NCBI GenBank assembly: GCA_946965045.2
Contig: OX337233.1
Location: 2,356,001 to 2,420,000 of the forward strand
DNA from: Epithemia pelagica
Taxonomy: Eukaryota > Bacillariophyta > Bacillariophyceae > Surirellales > Surirellaceae
Reading direction: 5' to 3'
DNA length: 64,000 nucleotides
Below, piece after piece: positions 42,455-53,811 of the stretch (positions are counted from its first letter, which is position 1; every line of letters begins with the position of its first letter). Below the pieces are notes generated by a model. That model made no database searches. It had not been told where the DNA came from and was given only the letters and a program-made list of their open reading frames with translations. A program made the position numbers and the translations under genes.

Positions 42455-44914
42455 TGTCGATGTATTTTTTATTTCTGCCTAGGTAGATCTTAAGTCGTCG
42501 CGAGTCTTGAGTCTCCAGTCATGATTTAATGGGATTCAATTAGTCCTCTTTGGACTTTGGACTGTGAAACTGACACGTGGAAACGACAAGGTTATTCATC
42601 AAAGCTGACATGTTGACAGACAGTTGACAGATGCCGACAGATGCAAGTCGCCACGGATGCTTTGACAGTTGACAGGTTCTATAAACTTTTCTGTACAGGT
42701 GTCAAAGCGTGAGTCAGAACGGACGAAGCTTACACGAAAAGGGGGGGCACCGGGCACCTGGGACTGACTGTCTGTCCGACATGTAGTATGACTGTCGGAG
42801 GGCAATTTCATTCCATGTCATAATTATGTCTCACACTTGTAGTGTATTGCTCTTTTCTACAGAATTATGAAGTCCCGAGAGATGCATACAATAAGAGTGT
42901 TATTCGGCGGGCTGATCCAGTCGTGTAGATGGTGCCGAAAATGCACTCTCTCGACTCCCACCCCTTTCCGAGGAAAAGGGTGCGATTGGGGGGGTACCTT
43001 TGTTCGTCCGTCATCCGAAAGGAAAAAAATTGTCTCGTATTTTTTCCCAAAGCGCCAGCCGGGTGATATCGCCAGCCTCCCTTCGATCGTTCGAAATAGA
43101 CGCGCCGGTCACGCCTTGTATTGCTTGCACAAGGGCCAGGAATCGTCTCACTTTTCGAGCAACACCACAAAAGACGACCATGAGCACACCAAAAACCAAA
43201 AGAAAACCATCCAGCCGTACGAACGACCACAGTGACAACTTTATGGCCAAAACCATCCACCTAGATCACAGGTGAAGGCGGAATACATCAAAGGAAGGAT
43301 GACAACATGAAACATGACAATCAACCACTGCAATGAACAATCAACCACTGCAATGATGAAGCGAAGGTTTGACAGCGTCATCATGGGGTATGTAAGCCCA
43401 GGAAGCAGGAAGCCTAAACTAGTAGTGGACTATGCTTTTATCTTTCCCATAGACAAAGTGCCAGGAGCTTGTGTTGATACTCCTAGAGGTGCATTGCACC
43501 ATGTGTGTGTATTTCATGGTGTGTGTGTGATGATTCCGTGAAGCTTGATCCACTACTACGTAAAGAGTACTCGCTTCTGAAACAGTATAGACTTTAGAGT
43601 ACAAAATGGGCTTGTAGATTTCTCTGTGCATGTCTCGTCAAGTCTCACGGCTCACGGTTCCTGTTTCCCATTCATGAGCGCAAGCGGCTACACAATAGGG
43701 CGAAGCCAGTTATTACAGTTGGCTGGGACGTTATAATAATGTGCTAAATCAAAAGAAATTTGAAAGAAATAATTTTTACATTTTTAGGAAAATTTGGGAA
43801 TAACCGTATGGACAGCAGACGGGAGGTACCCCCGCAATCGGAGCGAATAACTCGATGTCCGGGGTCTTGGAGGGAGAACTGCTACAACTTTTTCCATACT
43901 CTCTAGCTAGCACTCAGGTTCGCGTTTGTTGATGTCCCCCTGCCGGTGAGTTTTGACTATAGCCTAGAGAGTAAAATTTTACAGTACTTCCGATTTCCAT
44001 TTCCGATGGCCGATGGGTCGTTCTCTTCTCCCGCCACAAACGCGCGAGGAGATTAACGGCTGGAGAACATAAGCGTAACGTAGCTTTAACAGTAGAAATG
44101 GAAATATTTCGTATGTTTCTAAATCCATCATAAGTTTCTGGCCGTAGGCTTTTTTGATTGGTTAGTTAGGTTGCACTCCAGAAAACGCCTAAGCGCGATT
44201 TCGAATAGGGATATACAAACTATCGGAAAGATAAGACTTTCGCGCTAGAGATTTCTTCCCCATGTAGGGCAGGAACGCCCCTACAGGTCGCGTCGTATTT
44301 GTCTTTCGTATGTAGAATTTGTACGGGATGAACGGAGAAAGACCCGCAACCGTGGATTCATAAAATCGAAACGCGAGAGGTCGGCAGTCGAAGTCTTCCT
44401 CGCCCACCTTTTTCACCCACGAGACGATCACGCACGCTGGTAACGAGAAGTTTTTTTATCACCGTTGTTGTCGCGGTCTAATTTGAAGAATGCAGTAAAG
44501 AGATTATAACCAGAAGTAAAGGTGCGTTTCACCATGGCGGTAGCTGATCGTCCCATCGTAGACTTGAGAGAGTAAGGCGAAATGCCTGGTGGAAGACTCT
44601 GGTGACATAGTGTACTGATCACGTTTCGGGGCAATAGTACCTGGAAGTTCTTATTGGATTAGAAATGTCGTTGCTTTTCCGTCTTGTTGCTTGACAATGG
44701 CGCATTGACACACAACTAAACTAACATGAGACCGTTCTTAACCATGGCAGAGAGAGTCAAGTCTTCGCTGTAGGGTTCTACCCGCCTCAGCGTCTCGGCT
44801 CCACTTGGTTCGGTGATTGAAGGTATTTGGTCCTTTCGGCAGCGAGAGCATAAGTAATTTTCCTCCCCCGCCGAACGTGACTGGGTTATCGACAAACACG
44901 AACACTGTATAGCA
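42455..44914. other. Gene-poor 2.46-kb divergent intergenic region
   Basis: This is the longest stretch without a supported gene. It contains GACAG/TTGACAG word clusters (42605-42680), a 19-base tandem duplication near 43318, GT-rich sequence (43500-43530), and a 9-base inverted pair ACTCTCTAG/CTAGAGAGT at 43898 and 43974. Overlapping frames on both strands at 42865-43260 reflect composition, not a gene. It could hold decayed mobile DNA, but no element ends were found. Confidence 0.4.
43318..43356. repeat. 19-base tandem duplication
   Basis: CAATCAACCACTGCAATGA occurs twice, one copy directly after the other, in the gene-poor gap. Confidence 0.85.
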
Positions 44915-46027
44915 ATGGGAAACCCACAAATTCACAATTCCACAACAAGAAGAATGTCTGTAAATGTTGCTCTGTGTGGAAGCATACCAAGATCAAGCTT
45001 CATCAACCAACCTGGCGCTCCTTGTGGACTCCAGGAGCTCTCTTCGCGCCTCCATGGGTTCGAATCGAAGAGCCATTGCATTGAGGACTATACTTCCCAA
45101 TCTCAGTGCGAAAACGAAGTAGGGTTCGGGAAATGTTTGAACGTCGGTCCATTGCTATCAGAAAGACGTCCTCTAGGACGTGTATGCGAAGCTCCTGCTT
45201 GGGCTGTTCCGGCTAAGGGAGATAGTCGTCTTGAGGTGAGTCACTTCTTTTCCATCAGCCTTCTCTTCCTCGTTGCAGTCATTCTAACTTTCTTGTTCTT
45301 ATTGTAGCCAGTTTGCGATTGCTCAGGGCTTCAAGGTCCTGTTGACCTCACGCACAAGGCCTTTTATCGTGTTGGCCGTTCTCCCATGAGTGATGTACAA
45401 CTTATACATGGAACCTCAAGCAGACGACACGCAATGCTCTTTCACCATTCAAATGGTTCATGTTACATCGTTGATTGTGGGAGTGCTCATGGGACATACG
45501 TGAATGGAGCACGCATTCCTCCCCCATCCAGCGGGGGTGTGGTTGTACCGCATAAAGTCCGTAGGGGTGCGATGATTCGCTTTGGGGGTTCTGGAGCGCC
45601 ATGCTTTGTCCTGAAATCTTTTTCCTTCCGTATTGACGAAGTACGGCTCGACGACGATGAACAATTGGAATTGGGGGAGGTTGTTCGCCGCAACACTCGA
45701 TTAAATGCGCTTGGGGCAAGCGTTGTTTCGAGAATTAGAGAGGGGAGAAGTCCTTCACATGATGACTGCGTAACGCGGAAGCGTTCATTTGATAGCCTAT
45801 CCACGAGTGCAACACTGGATGAAGACTTCGAACCTTGCAGTAAGAGGTCAAGGTGCAGTTCTCCACCGTTGTCGCCGGAATCAAGTCCCATTCACCTTGT
45901 TTCACCCGACGTATCTAAACGGCAAGTACACTTTTCACCACTCCCTCCTCAAGCATTTTACCCAGCATTAGTCACCTCAGAGGAATCCCTATCAGCCGAA
46001 GAAGACAACGACGACCTAGACTTATAG
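44915..46027 (+). CDS. FHA-domain protein, NIPP1-like regulator of protein phosphatase 1
   Basis: Two exons, 44915..45235 and 45308..46027, give 346 residues. The 72-base intron (GTGAGT...TTGTAG) joins GDSRLE to PVCDCSGLQ. The FHA domain lies at about residues 118-200. It has its phosphothreonine-binding signatures FYRVGRSP, SSRRHAMLF and DCGSAHGTYVNG. Ahead of it, EAPAWAVPAKGDSRLE recalls the PxWxxxP start of NIPP1. Near the C terminus KRQVHFS fits the RVxF docking motif for PP1, in the same relative place as RVTF of NIPP1, with basic KRSR patches and an acidic end (EEDNDDLDL). NIPP1 is a nuclear scaffold that holds PP1 at splicing factors. The FHA call is firm; NIPP1 orthology is inferred. 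Confidence 0.82.
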
Positions 46028-46330
46028 ATTCGCTCACACAGCATCATTTCCATTTGTCCGAAAAAAAGAAACAATATTTGCATGAATTCAACATTCTACG
46101 AAAACATAAAATATTATAGAATCTGCTTTGTCTGTGTTGTCTGTTGTCAAAATGCCATGGTCATGCGGATGGCATAATAGTATTTTTTTTTGTTCCTCCT
46201 ATGGACTCTATTTAGGAGTAATTGGTGTAATGATATTGCTAATAGGCTAGCTATACCGTCTCGAGTAGTACAGATAGCTGAAAGACGATTTCCGACTCAG
46301 CGGGTCAGCAGAAATTCCTCTCTCGAAGGA
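46028..46330. promoter_or_regulatory. Intergenic region upstream of SDHAF4
   Basis: About 300 bases between two rightward genes, presumably the terminator of one and the promoter of the next. No clear motif. Confidence 0.4.
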
Positions 46331-46918
46331 ATGATGGTGGCGATTGTCCGTATAGGACAGATGAAATCAAGAATTATGCACCAATGCCGGCGTTTCCTGT
46401 TCTGTGGTGACGCCAAATCAAATCATGTTAGCTTGATGCTGAAGGCGAAACCTGATGTTCCCTTGGTGATGGCGCAACCAAATCGTTTCGCTTTCCAAAT
46501 GCTCTCAACTTCGCCAAGTGGTGGAATGGACGAGGTTGTTTTAGAACAAAGCCCTTCCATGAAAACTGGAGACGCAGACGGGCAAACATGTAAGTCGCAT
46601 AGAGAACCACAATGCGGACGGAACGATAAGTGAGCGTGGGAAATGTTTGAATGTAAATTTCTCATTGTGGGCCTCTATGTTCATCGATTTCGACGATTTT
46701 TAGCCAGTGAAAAATACAACCGCGTGATTAAATCAGCCTGTGGGCCGTTGCCCAATGAGGGTGACGATGAGGACGAGCAGGAAGAAATGTTTGTTGACCC
46801 TTATGAATCATTTGAGCATCCATCCAAGGAGTGGGGTGGACCCCGTCGTGGCGGATCTCTGCCGGAACCAACCCGATATGGAGATTGGGAACGAAAGGGG
46901 AGGTGTTCTGACTTCTAG
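46331..46918 (+). CDS. SDHAF4: Succinate dehydrogenase assembly factor 4
   Basis: Exons 46331..46589 and 46704..46918 give about 157 residues. The 114-base intron (GTAAGT...TTTTAG) splits a Ser codon. The C-terminal signature PEPTRYGDWERKGRCSDF is diagnostic of the SDHAF4/Sdh8 family. The N terminus is basic, Met/Arg-rich and without acids (MKSRIMHQCRRFLF), as expected of a mitochondrial presequence. SDHAF4 binds free flavinylated SdhA in the matrix, limits its autoxidation and helps its union with SdhB. The start could be 46331 or the next codon; the frame is open further upstream to 46190. The middle has an acidic stretch (NEGDDEDEQEEMF). Neither half alone would show the full gene. Confidence 0.9.
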
Positions 46919-47375
46919 AAATGGTCTTCTTTAATATCTAAGTTGCTGGTTGCTGGAGTATCATTGCATGGAGTGTCAATGCTTGACGTGGATCAAACCA
47001 CTTCATCTTACAGGGCTTCGATTACGCGAATTCCAATCCATCAAATGCTCGGAAGATGTCACATGCTTGGTTGATTGTTGAGCACTCCCTGCATCGTAAA
47101 ACGGAGAAAAAGTCGTCCGAGGAGATTCCACGGGATGAAAATTGATCCCACATGATCAAGGTGCAAGAAACGTTGAGGTGCGGCAGCGGAGGTTCGCTAC
47201 TGCTCCAATCAGTAATTATCTGTAAGCATGGTCTATACGAGCTTTTTTCATTCTCTTCACCCATCTCACAAGATAAAATATTGAAATCGAGTTCACGACA
47301 ACATCGGAGAGCACCGAGATGTGTGCAGGACCCCGGACTACCCAGAATGTGCTCACAATTCAAATCTCTGCGGAA
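46919..47375. promoter_or_regulatory. Intergenic region upstream of the LRR protein
   Basis: Some 457 bases with no supported gene. A frame on the opposite strand overlaps the next gene and looks like a shadow. Confidence 0.4.
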
Positions 47376-50211
47376 ATGATTGTTTCGAAAGCTTCTCTCA
47401 CCGTTTTCCTCTCTTTGAGAGGGTTGCATGCCTACACCAATGGTTCCGACGGAACTCTACGGTATTCAGCCAGTCGAATTCGTCATTTCGATAACGAGAA
47501 TCCCGCGACTTTTCAGTCGTCGTCTGCCTTAAGCTTCATCCCTGGAGTTCAGCAGTTGTTTAACATTCTTGACAATACGGAAACTTCCAATCCCGAAGAC
47601 GCGGACAAGACTATGGAACTGGTTGAGGACGAACTCGCTTCGGAAGAGGAAAACTACAAAGCGATACTTGACTCGTTACAGGAAGCCAGTGGAATGAGCT
47701 TTCCACCAACGCCGACTTCGCGGCCTTCGTTAACGCCGTCACTGTCTGTGTCACCGTCATCCAATCCCTCTGCCAGTTTCCGGCCCACGGGGTCACCAAC
47801 GGTTCCGCCGCTGCAGCCATCAACGGCTCCGACAAGAAGTTTGATGCCTAGTGTGAACCCTACATCGACCGTAACTGCAACTCCCACCACAGAAGAACTT
47901 ACCAGCCCAACGCTAATCAACGTGACAAGTACTCCTTCTGTGACGCAGTCTGAAAGCGTGTCTCAAAATCCCACAGCACTCTTCTCGCCGACCACGTCTC
48001 CGACCATCTCAGTTTCTCCGTCCACTCGGCCAAGCATTTCTGGTACCCCGTCAGTGACGCCAACGATCTCAAGTGAACCCTCGCCTACGCCGTCAAGTTC
48101 AAGCATACCTTCGGCCCGCCCGACAATTTCGAGTCATCCAAGCGCCGGTCCTACGCCAATCGTTTCGAATGATCCTTTGGTTTCAGGTGCCCCGTCTAGT
48201 GCTTCGTTAAGTGAGCTACCAGCGGGGCCGACACGTTCCAGTGCCCCTTCGCTTTCGCCAACTGAGTCATCCAACCCTTCCACCAACCCCACTGTATCAG
48301 TTGAGCCTTCAAATCTACCTTCAGTCTCTTCCTTGCCATCCCTGGTCCCTTCGATCTCGAGCCAACCCTCGGAAGGCTCAACCATTTCGAGCAACCCCTC
48401 CCTATCACCCACAGTGTCGCCTAATCCTTCTGGAAATCCTACAATTTCAAGCGTTCCTTCTTCCGGTCCGTCCCTTTCAACTGCTCCATCTACTCTTCCT
48501 TTTGCAACCATGCGGCCATCTGCAAGTCCATCCTTGTCACGTGTACCAACTTTAATGCCTTCCAGTGACCCAACACCAGTTGCTCCGTTCTCGCGTAGCC
48601 CCACTCTTATCCCGACGCGATTTCCGTCTCGGCTCCCATCCAACGTTCCGTCCGGACAGCCAAGTCTTTCCCCATCCGTCGTTCCCTCTGGCTCACCCTC
48701 CAGTGAACCGACCAACCATCCCACGAATACCCCTTCAGATAGTCCATCCGAGACGCCTTCTACTTCTCCATCGTCTCGTCCTACCCAGCCCCCTTCATCG
48801 GCTCCTTCGTCGGTTCCGAGCTCATCACCATCAGATCCTCCATCGCCAGCACCATCGCAAGTTCCAAGTAGCTCGCCGTCTTCCTCGCCAACCAGGTTGC
48901 CGTCCTCTTTGCCATCCTTCGATCCTACGTCTATCCCCACACAGACCCCGTCCTCAAATCCGACAAGTCACCCGACCCAAGTTCCAAGCCTGCGCCCATC
49001 GAATGTCCCAACTGGTTCTCCCTCAGATCTTCCATCAGCAATCCCTTCATTTTTGCCTTCGGCCGGCCCTTCCTTAACACCAACATCCTCGCCATCTGCA
49101 GAGCCATCTTCTTTCCCCAGTGTATCGCCATCCACAACTCCCAGCGTCAATCCTACTGAAGAGCCGTCCATCTCCCCTAGTGTTTCTGGGGCTCCGTCCA
49201 GTTCTCCCTCCGTCACACCTACATCATCCCCCACTGGAGCTGCCTGTCGAATCCCTGAGGAGGTACGAATCGCTGAGATCTTGTCTATCCTCGACGCCGT
49301 AGCCGACCCCGTACAGATCAGAAACATTTCGGATGCCAGAGGCTTGGCCACTGAGTGGTTGCTTAACGAAGTGAACCCATTGGCATGCCATGATAATCCC
49401 AAGCTTGTTCAACGATGGGTTCTGGGAGTAATATATTTTTCTACTGGCGGGGACTTGTGGTTGCAGTGCTCAGCCAATTCTACCGCAACAGATGCATGTG
49501 GGGGCGAAGAACCGTTCGTGGGAGACCTCCGATTCCTTAGCAACGCCCCAGAATGTTTCTGGGCTGGGATTTCTTGTATTGATGGATGCGTTACAGAAGT
49601 TGAGTTTGAAGAAAACAATCTTGTCGGTAAGTTTTCCGTTTTTCACCCTTTTTGGAACAACTCGAATCTTCCTCATCGCACTTACACGTGACTATCGCTC
49701 TTCCGATCTGATTCCAGGTACAATTCCCTCTGAGATTGGATTACTGACAGACTTGGCCATTTGGGGTATGGAACGTGGGAATCTTACATCAACCATCCCG
49801 ACCGAAGTTGGATTGCTGACAAATCTTGTATTTTTGGATTTGGACTACAACCAATTGACTGGGAGTCTCACAACGCAACTTCTTAGCCTTTCTTCCCTAA
49901 CTCAACTTGACTTGAATAACAATGAGTTGACGGGAAGTATTAATGGAATTGGCGTGTTCCCTGATATGGAGTTTCTTCAGATTCACGATAACTTTTTTAC
50001 CGGAACTGTCCCCGAGGCAGTCGGAAGCTTTTCGAACCTTGCGGCCTTCACCTTACACGAAACGGAAATCTCTGGCTCCATGCCCGGCTCTGTTTGTGAT
50101 TTGTTGTTGTCCGAGGAAAATGGCGGTGTCTTGACATCGTTGATTGCCGATTGCGAGACACCCAATCCCGATATTGTTTGCGAGTGTTGTACGGATTGTC
50201 GCGACACCTAA
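47376..50211 (+). CDS. Leucine-rich-repeat protein with long Ser/Pro/Thr repeat tract
   Basis: Exons 47376..49626 and 49718..50211 give about 914 residues. The 91-base intron (GTAAGT...TTCCAG) splits a Gly codon in the first LRR (NNLVG-TIPSEIG). A weak signal-like start (SKASLTVFLSLRGLHA) is followed by an acidic region. Residues about 110-630 are almost entirely Ser, Pro and Thr in units such as PSSxPSxxP, a likely mucin-like stalk. Then come a Cys-containing cap (ACHDNPKLVQRWVLGVIYF, CFWAGISC) and about five plant-type LRRs (LDLDYNQLTGSL). The end is Cys-rich, VCECCTDC. No C-terminal membrane span or kinase is present, so a secreted or wall-bound protein is likely. Ligand unknown. Confidence 0.85.
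47700..49240. repeat. Degenerate Ser/Pro-coding repeat tract
   Basis: Over 1.5 kb of TCC/CCG/CCA/AGT words code for PS and PT units of varying length. Opposite-strand frames run open across it (for example 48134-48940) and read as Gly/Asp/Glu-rich shadows. Confidence 0.8.
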
Positions 50212-50467
50212 ACCATCCAGAGCAAGACACAAGGTCAAAGAAAATATCTTCCGTACTATCTTCTTCTTCGCTCTATAACCTTTCATTCCCAACCCATACC
50301 AAACTCACTCCCTGTCATGTTTACAAGACATGTCTATCTCTATAACAAGTAAGACAAGCCCAACTATCTAGAACCTTCGTTTTCGAGTTATCAGTTTCCT
50401 TTGTGACTGCTACACTACAAATTAGAGAGCTTCCGTATTATCAAAATCTTACCTTTTGCGCATCGTT

Positions 50468-51256
50468 TTAGAGTTGGGCAATATGCGTTTGTCGCGAACC
50501 CAAGGCATTGGCCATGTCTCGTCCTGTGGTGGCGTATTCCTTCAAGATTGTGGTTTCTACCGCCATGCCATGTTCCGTCGCCTCCGCAACAAAGCCACAA
50601 ACTTGTCCATAAATGGGATGAGGATCATCCATCGTTTGCAATCCAGTCCCCTTTTCATAATCATGTGGTGCTCCTGCGTACAAGCTCACTTGCCAAGTGT
50701 CCACCACCTTGGCCTTTTTCCACTTTTTCCAGTCCTTGTCCTCCAAAAAGCCCTGACAACAAAGGCCTGTGGTGTACAAATGAAATGGAACACCATGTCG
50801 TTCCTCTTTGACTTTCTTGATCAAATTGATTATTGTGTGTTGGTTGTCAATGATATCGTCCGACAAGGATAAGAGACCCACACCAGGATCGGATTCGCCC
50901 ATTCCACCCACAAAGCGATTGTCATTGGAATAATGTTCATTGATCTTGTTTACCGCTTCTTCAATGGAATCTACTGTTACAATAGTCTGTTTTGGATCAA
51001 CTTGAAAGGGAAACAAAAGAGAAGGACGCCATGTCTCTGTCGTGTTGGTTTTCCCTTGGCCCTTCCATCCAATCAAGAAAGGTGCAACGGGTGCCGGAGA
51101 GGAGGAAAAGGAACGTCGTTGATCCAACAGACTTTCTGTTCCTACTGGGAAAGTGTTTTGCGATAATAGTCCTTGATGATAATTGCGCCTTAGAAAAGCG
51201 AGTCCTCGTGAACTCGAACGGCTCAAAAGGCTGCCACGATGAAGGAAGGAAGCCAT
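50468..51256 (-). CDS. Mitochondrial protein of unknown function, possible degenerate radical-SAM fold
   Basis: The frame is open from 51580, but the ATG at 51256 begins a typical presequence (MASFLHRGSLLSRSSSRGLA...RRSFSSS), giving 262 residues. After it, GGMGESDPGVGLLSLSDDII, then EERHGVPFHLYTTGL, then VDTWQVSLYAGAPHDYEK and EATEHGMAVETTILKEY follow the strand order of a radical-SAM barrel: GxGDP with partner strand, TNGL and VSLNAP-like positions. The CxxxCxxC cluster is absent. The fold idea rests on pattern memory and is tentative. The gene is divergent from the 2-oxoglutarate dehydrogenase E2 gene, with 281 bases between starts. Confidence 0.65.
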   Translation of the reverse strand: MASFLHRGSLLSRSSSRGLAFLRRNYHQGLLSQNTFPVGTESLLDQRRSFSSSPAPVAPFLIGWKGQGKTNTTETWRPSLLFPFQVDPKQTIVTVDSIEEAVNKINEHYSNDNRFVGGMGESDPGVGLLSLSDDIIDNQHTIINLIKKVKEERHGVPFHLYTTGLCCQGFLEDKDWKKWKKAKVVDTWQVSLYAGAPHDYEKGTGLQTMDDPHPIYGQVCGFVAEATEHGMAVETTILKEYATTGRDMANALGSRQTHIAQL

Positions 51257-51537
51257 GGTGAAAGGAGTAGTGGGGGGCGAACTATTTTTGGATCTTCCAA
51301 AAAGATTCGACTCTCCAGCGGTCATGCCTTCTTTGCGCCGTGGTCGAACAGAAAAGGCGAAGCCTTTTTCTGTTCGCGACGCCATGGAGATTTTGCCCAT
51401 TTGGCGAATGGCCACAAAACAATTGGGGAGCAAGGTGCACCGAGACTGTGCATTGGCGTGTAGTAAACGCGAGCGAAACCTTCCTATATCATACTCCTTG
51501 TTTTTGGATTGACAGTGTTGAACTACGTGGAACAACC

Positions 51538-53016
51538 ATGTTGTCTGCCTTCTCTTCCAGCGGCAGTCGAGTCTTGACAAGGTTTACGCGATCTTCTTTG
51601 GCCACCACCAACTTGACGACGCGAATTGGTGGCTCTCGACGTACCTTTGTGGCACCATGTCGTGCGTGGTTCATGCCGGTAGAGACAATCAATGTACGTC
51701 AAGCTGCCATTGTGAAGGTTTGATGCGCTATCCATCAGGCGAGCCATTCTGGCTTTTGTGTCTTTGTCCATACTGAGTGAAAAAATGTTTTTTGTTGTCT
51801 TTTTGTTCGACGCTTTCGTGGTTGTTTGCCGCTTGGTCATTGACAGGTCCCCACCATGGGAGACTCGATTACCGAAGGTACTGTGGTCGATTTGCCCGTG
51901 GCTGTGGGAGACTATGTGACACCCGATGACGTTGTGGTGGTGTTGGAAACCGACAAGGTTTCAGTTGATGTGCGTGCCAGTGTTGCAGGTGCAGTGACGG
52001 AATTGATGGGTGATATGGACGATGTGGTGGAAGTGGGGTCTCCCTTGTTTCGGATTGATACCGATGCGACGGCTCCCGAAGGTGGAGCACCGGCTGCCGT
52101 CTCGACTCCTCCTGCGGCGGCAGCAGCCCCAGAGGCCGCCTCGACAGCACCACCACCACCTGCTGCTGCTACACCCTCCACTCCACCACCTCCAGCAGCA
52201 GCAGCAGCAGCAAAGGCTGCGCCACCGCCTCCACCACCACCCAAAGCCGCTCCTGCTTCGTCGTCCGGACCACCAGCTCCCACTGGCACACGAGTTACCC
52301 TGGGTACTCGTCAAGAACGACGAACCAAAATGTCTCGCATGAGGAAACGTGTGGCGGCACGTTTAAAGGATGCTCAAAACACAGCGGCCATGCTCACCAC
52401 CTTCCAGGAATGTGACATGGGGGCACTCATGGAATTGCGAAACAAACACAAGGAAGCCTTTCAGGAAAAGCATGGGATCAAATTAGGTTTTATGTCTGCC
52501 TTTGTATTGGCCGCCACATCGGCCTTGCAGGAAATTCCAGCCGTCAATGCCTACATTGACGATGCCACGGAAGAAATTGTTTATCGTGATTTCATTGACA
52601 TATCCGTGGCTGTGGCCAGCCCGACAGGTTTGGTCGTCCCCGTCTTGCGCAATACCGAAACCATGTCCTTTGCCGATGTGGAACGAAACATTGCCATGTA
52701 CGGTCAAAAAGCCAAAGATGGCAGTTTGTCCCTCGATGATATGGCAGGTGGGACCTTTACCATTAGTAACGGTGGCGTCTTTGGTTCTCTCATGGGAACT
52801 CCCATTATCAATCCTCCGCAATCGGCCATTTTGGGTATGCATGCGACCAAACTTCGCGCGGTCGTCAATGACAAGGGTGAAGTCGTGGCACGGCCCATGA
52901 TGTATCTGGCACTCACATACGATCATCGTTTAATTGATGGAAGAGAGGGTGTCACCTTTTTGAAATCGATTGCCGAAAAAATTACGGACCCGAATAAGCT
53001 CTTGTTGGATCTCTAA
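51538..53016 (+). CDS. DLST: Dihydrolipoamide succinyltransferase (E2 of 2-oxoglutarate dehydrogenase)
   Basis: Exons 51538..51717 and 51847..53016 give 449 residues. The 129-base intron (GTTTGA...TGACAG, an unusual donor) joins AAIVK to [11 protein letters not shown]. The presequence is Arg/Ser-rich and mitochondrial ([20 protein letters not shown]). One lipoyl domain has the modified Lys in [10 protein letters not shown], near residue 97. An Ala/Pro hinge follows. The catalytic domain carries [27 protein letters not shown] and [13 protein letters not shown], with active-site His near residue 420. There is no peripheral E1/E3-binding domain, as in animal E2o. The enzyme transfers the succinyl group from lipoamide to CoA in the TCA cycle. 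Confidence 0.97.
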
Positions 53017-53379
53017 CAAAGACGAGGAACATGAGAGGACACGGAGAAACCAGGAAATGAATGGTGGAGATGGTAGTCTTGGTAACAACATTATAAACAG
53101 ACAACACCTACCATTGAAAAGCGAATAATACAAAGATTCTTTTGCGAAAATATGTGTTTCTTCTAACGAATGTATTTGTTACTGGTACAGGGCATGCGTT
53201 TTAAACTTCAGGGAAACGCCGCGTGGAAAGAGTACTTGTTTCTTTCTATAGAGTCTTGCAGGTCGGCGCATTTTGTATACACAGGTGTTTCTGCTGTTGA
53301 AAACTTCCACGAAACCTTTTTCTCATCCGATTTCCGACGAGAGAGAGAGACTCTGTTCAATTCCTTTGACTGTTTCGTC
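53017..53379. other. Convergent 3' intergenic region
   Basis: Some 363 bases lie between the DLST end and the small membrane protein. Short plus-strand frames have no support. Confidence 0.4.
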
Positions 53380-53661
53380 CTATACAAGGTCCTTGGCACC
53401 TGCAACCAGCCAGAACCACACGGCCACGAGGGAGGAGAAGAATGCCTGAAACAGATTTTCCCTGCCCTCGTCCTTGTCGGAAGAAGCAAAGAAGGAAGAC
53501 GAGGAAGACGTATGATCCTCGTCCTCCTCCTCGGTGACGGCCGCCATGAGATCCATGCCCACAAAAAAGACTACCAACAGGCCCAGTAAAATGGCTAGGC
53601 TGGCCGAAACTCTTTTGGGAGACAACCAGAACCGCCGGGACCTGGCCAATCGACTGTGCAT
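53380..53661 (-). CDS. Small two-span membrane protein
   Basis: From the ATG at 53661 the product has 93 residues; an upstream in-frame ATG at 53721 gives 113. Order: basic N terminus (MHSRLARSRRFWLSPKR), span 1 (ASLAILLGLLVVFFVGM), an acidic/Ser loop (VTEEEDEDHTSSSSSFFASS) and span 2 (FFSSLVAVWFWLVAG). The basic end followed by a span fits a type II or hairpin topology. I recognise no family, and the organelle is unknown. A long CT dinucleotide run lies 110 bases upstream and may be in its promoter or leader. Confidence 0.5.
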   Translation of the reverse strand: MHSRLARSRRFWLSPKRVSASLAILLGLLVVFFVGMDLMAAVTEEEDEDHTSSSSSFFASSDKDEGRENLFQAFFSSLVAVWFWLVAGAKDLV

Positions 53662-53768
53662 GGTGAAATCTAGAAAGGATTGCAGATTCAAAGAAACAAC
53701 AACAACACGGAGGAGCAGCATAGTGTGAGAGAAAACGATTTGGAACCAGTTTCACCCTGTAAGGGCGT

Positions 53769-53771
<3 letters not shown>

Positions 53772-53809
<38 letters not shown>
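53772..53809. repeat. (TC)19 microsatellite
   Basis: A 38-base uninterrupted TC dinucleotide run (GA on the minus strand). It sits between the start of the small membrane protein and the end of the Gln/Ser-rich gene. Confidence 0.97.

Positions 53810-53811
<2 letters not shown>

Noticed and set aside
42865-43260. Overlapping open frames of 131 and 122 codons on opposite strands
   Set aside because: Both are open over the same bases, have no domain or hydrophobic pattern, and lie in a gene-poor gap.
43898-43982. Inverted 9-mers ACTCTCTAG / CTAGAGAGT as element ends
   Set aside because: Too short, A/T-rich and without flanking duplication; could be chance.
48134-48940. 268-codon minus-strand frame rich in Gly, Asp and Glu
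   Set aside because: Exact antisense shadow of the Ser/Pro repeat in the LRR protein.
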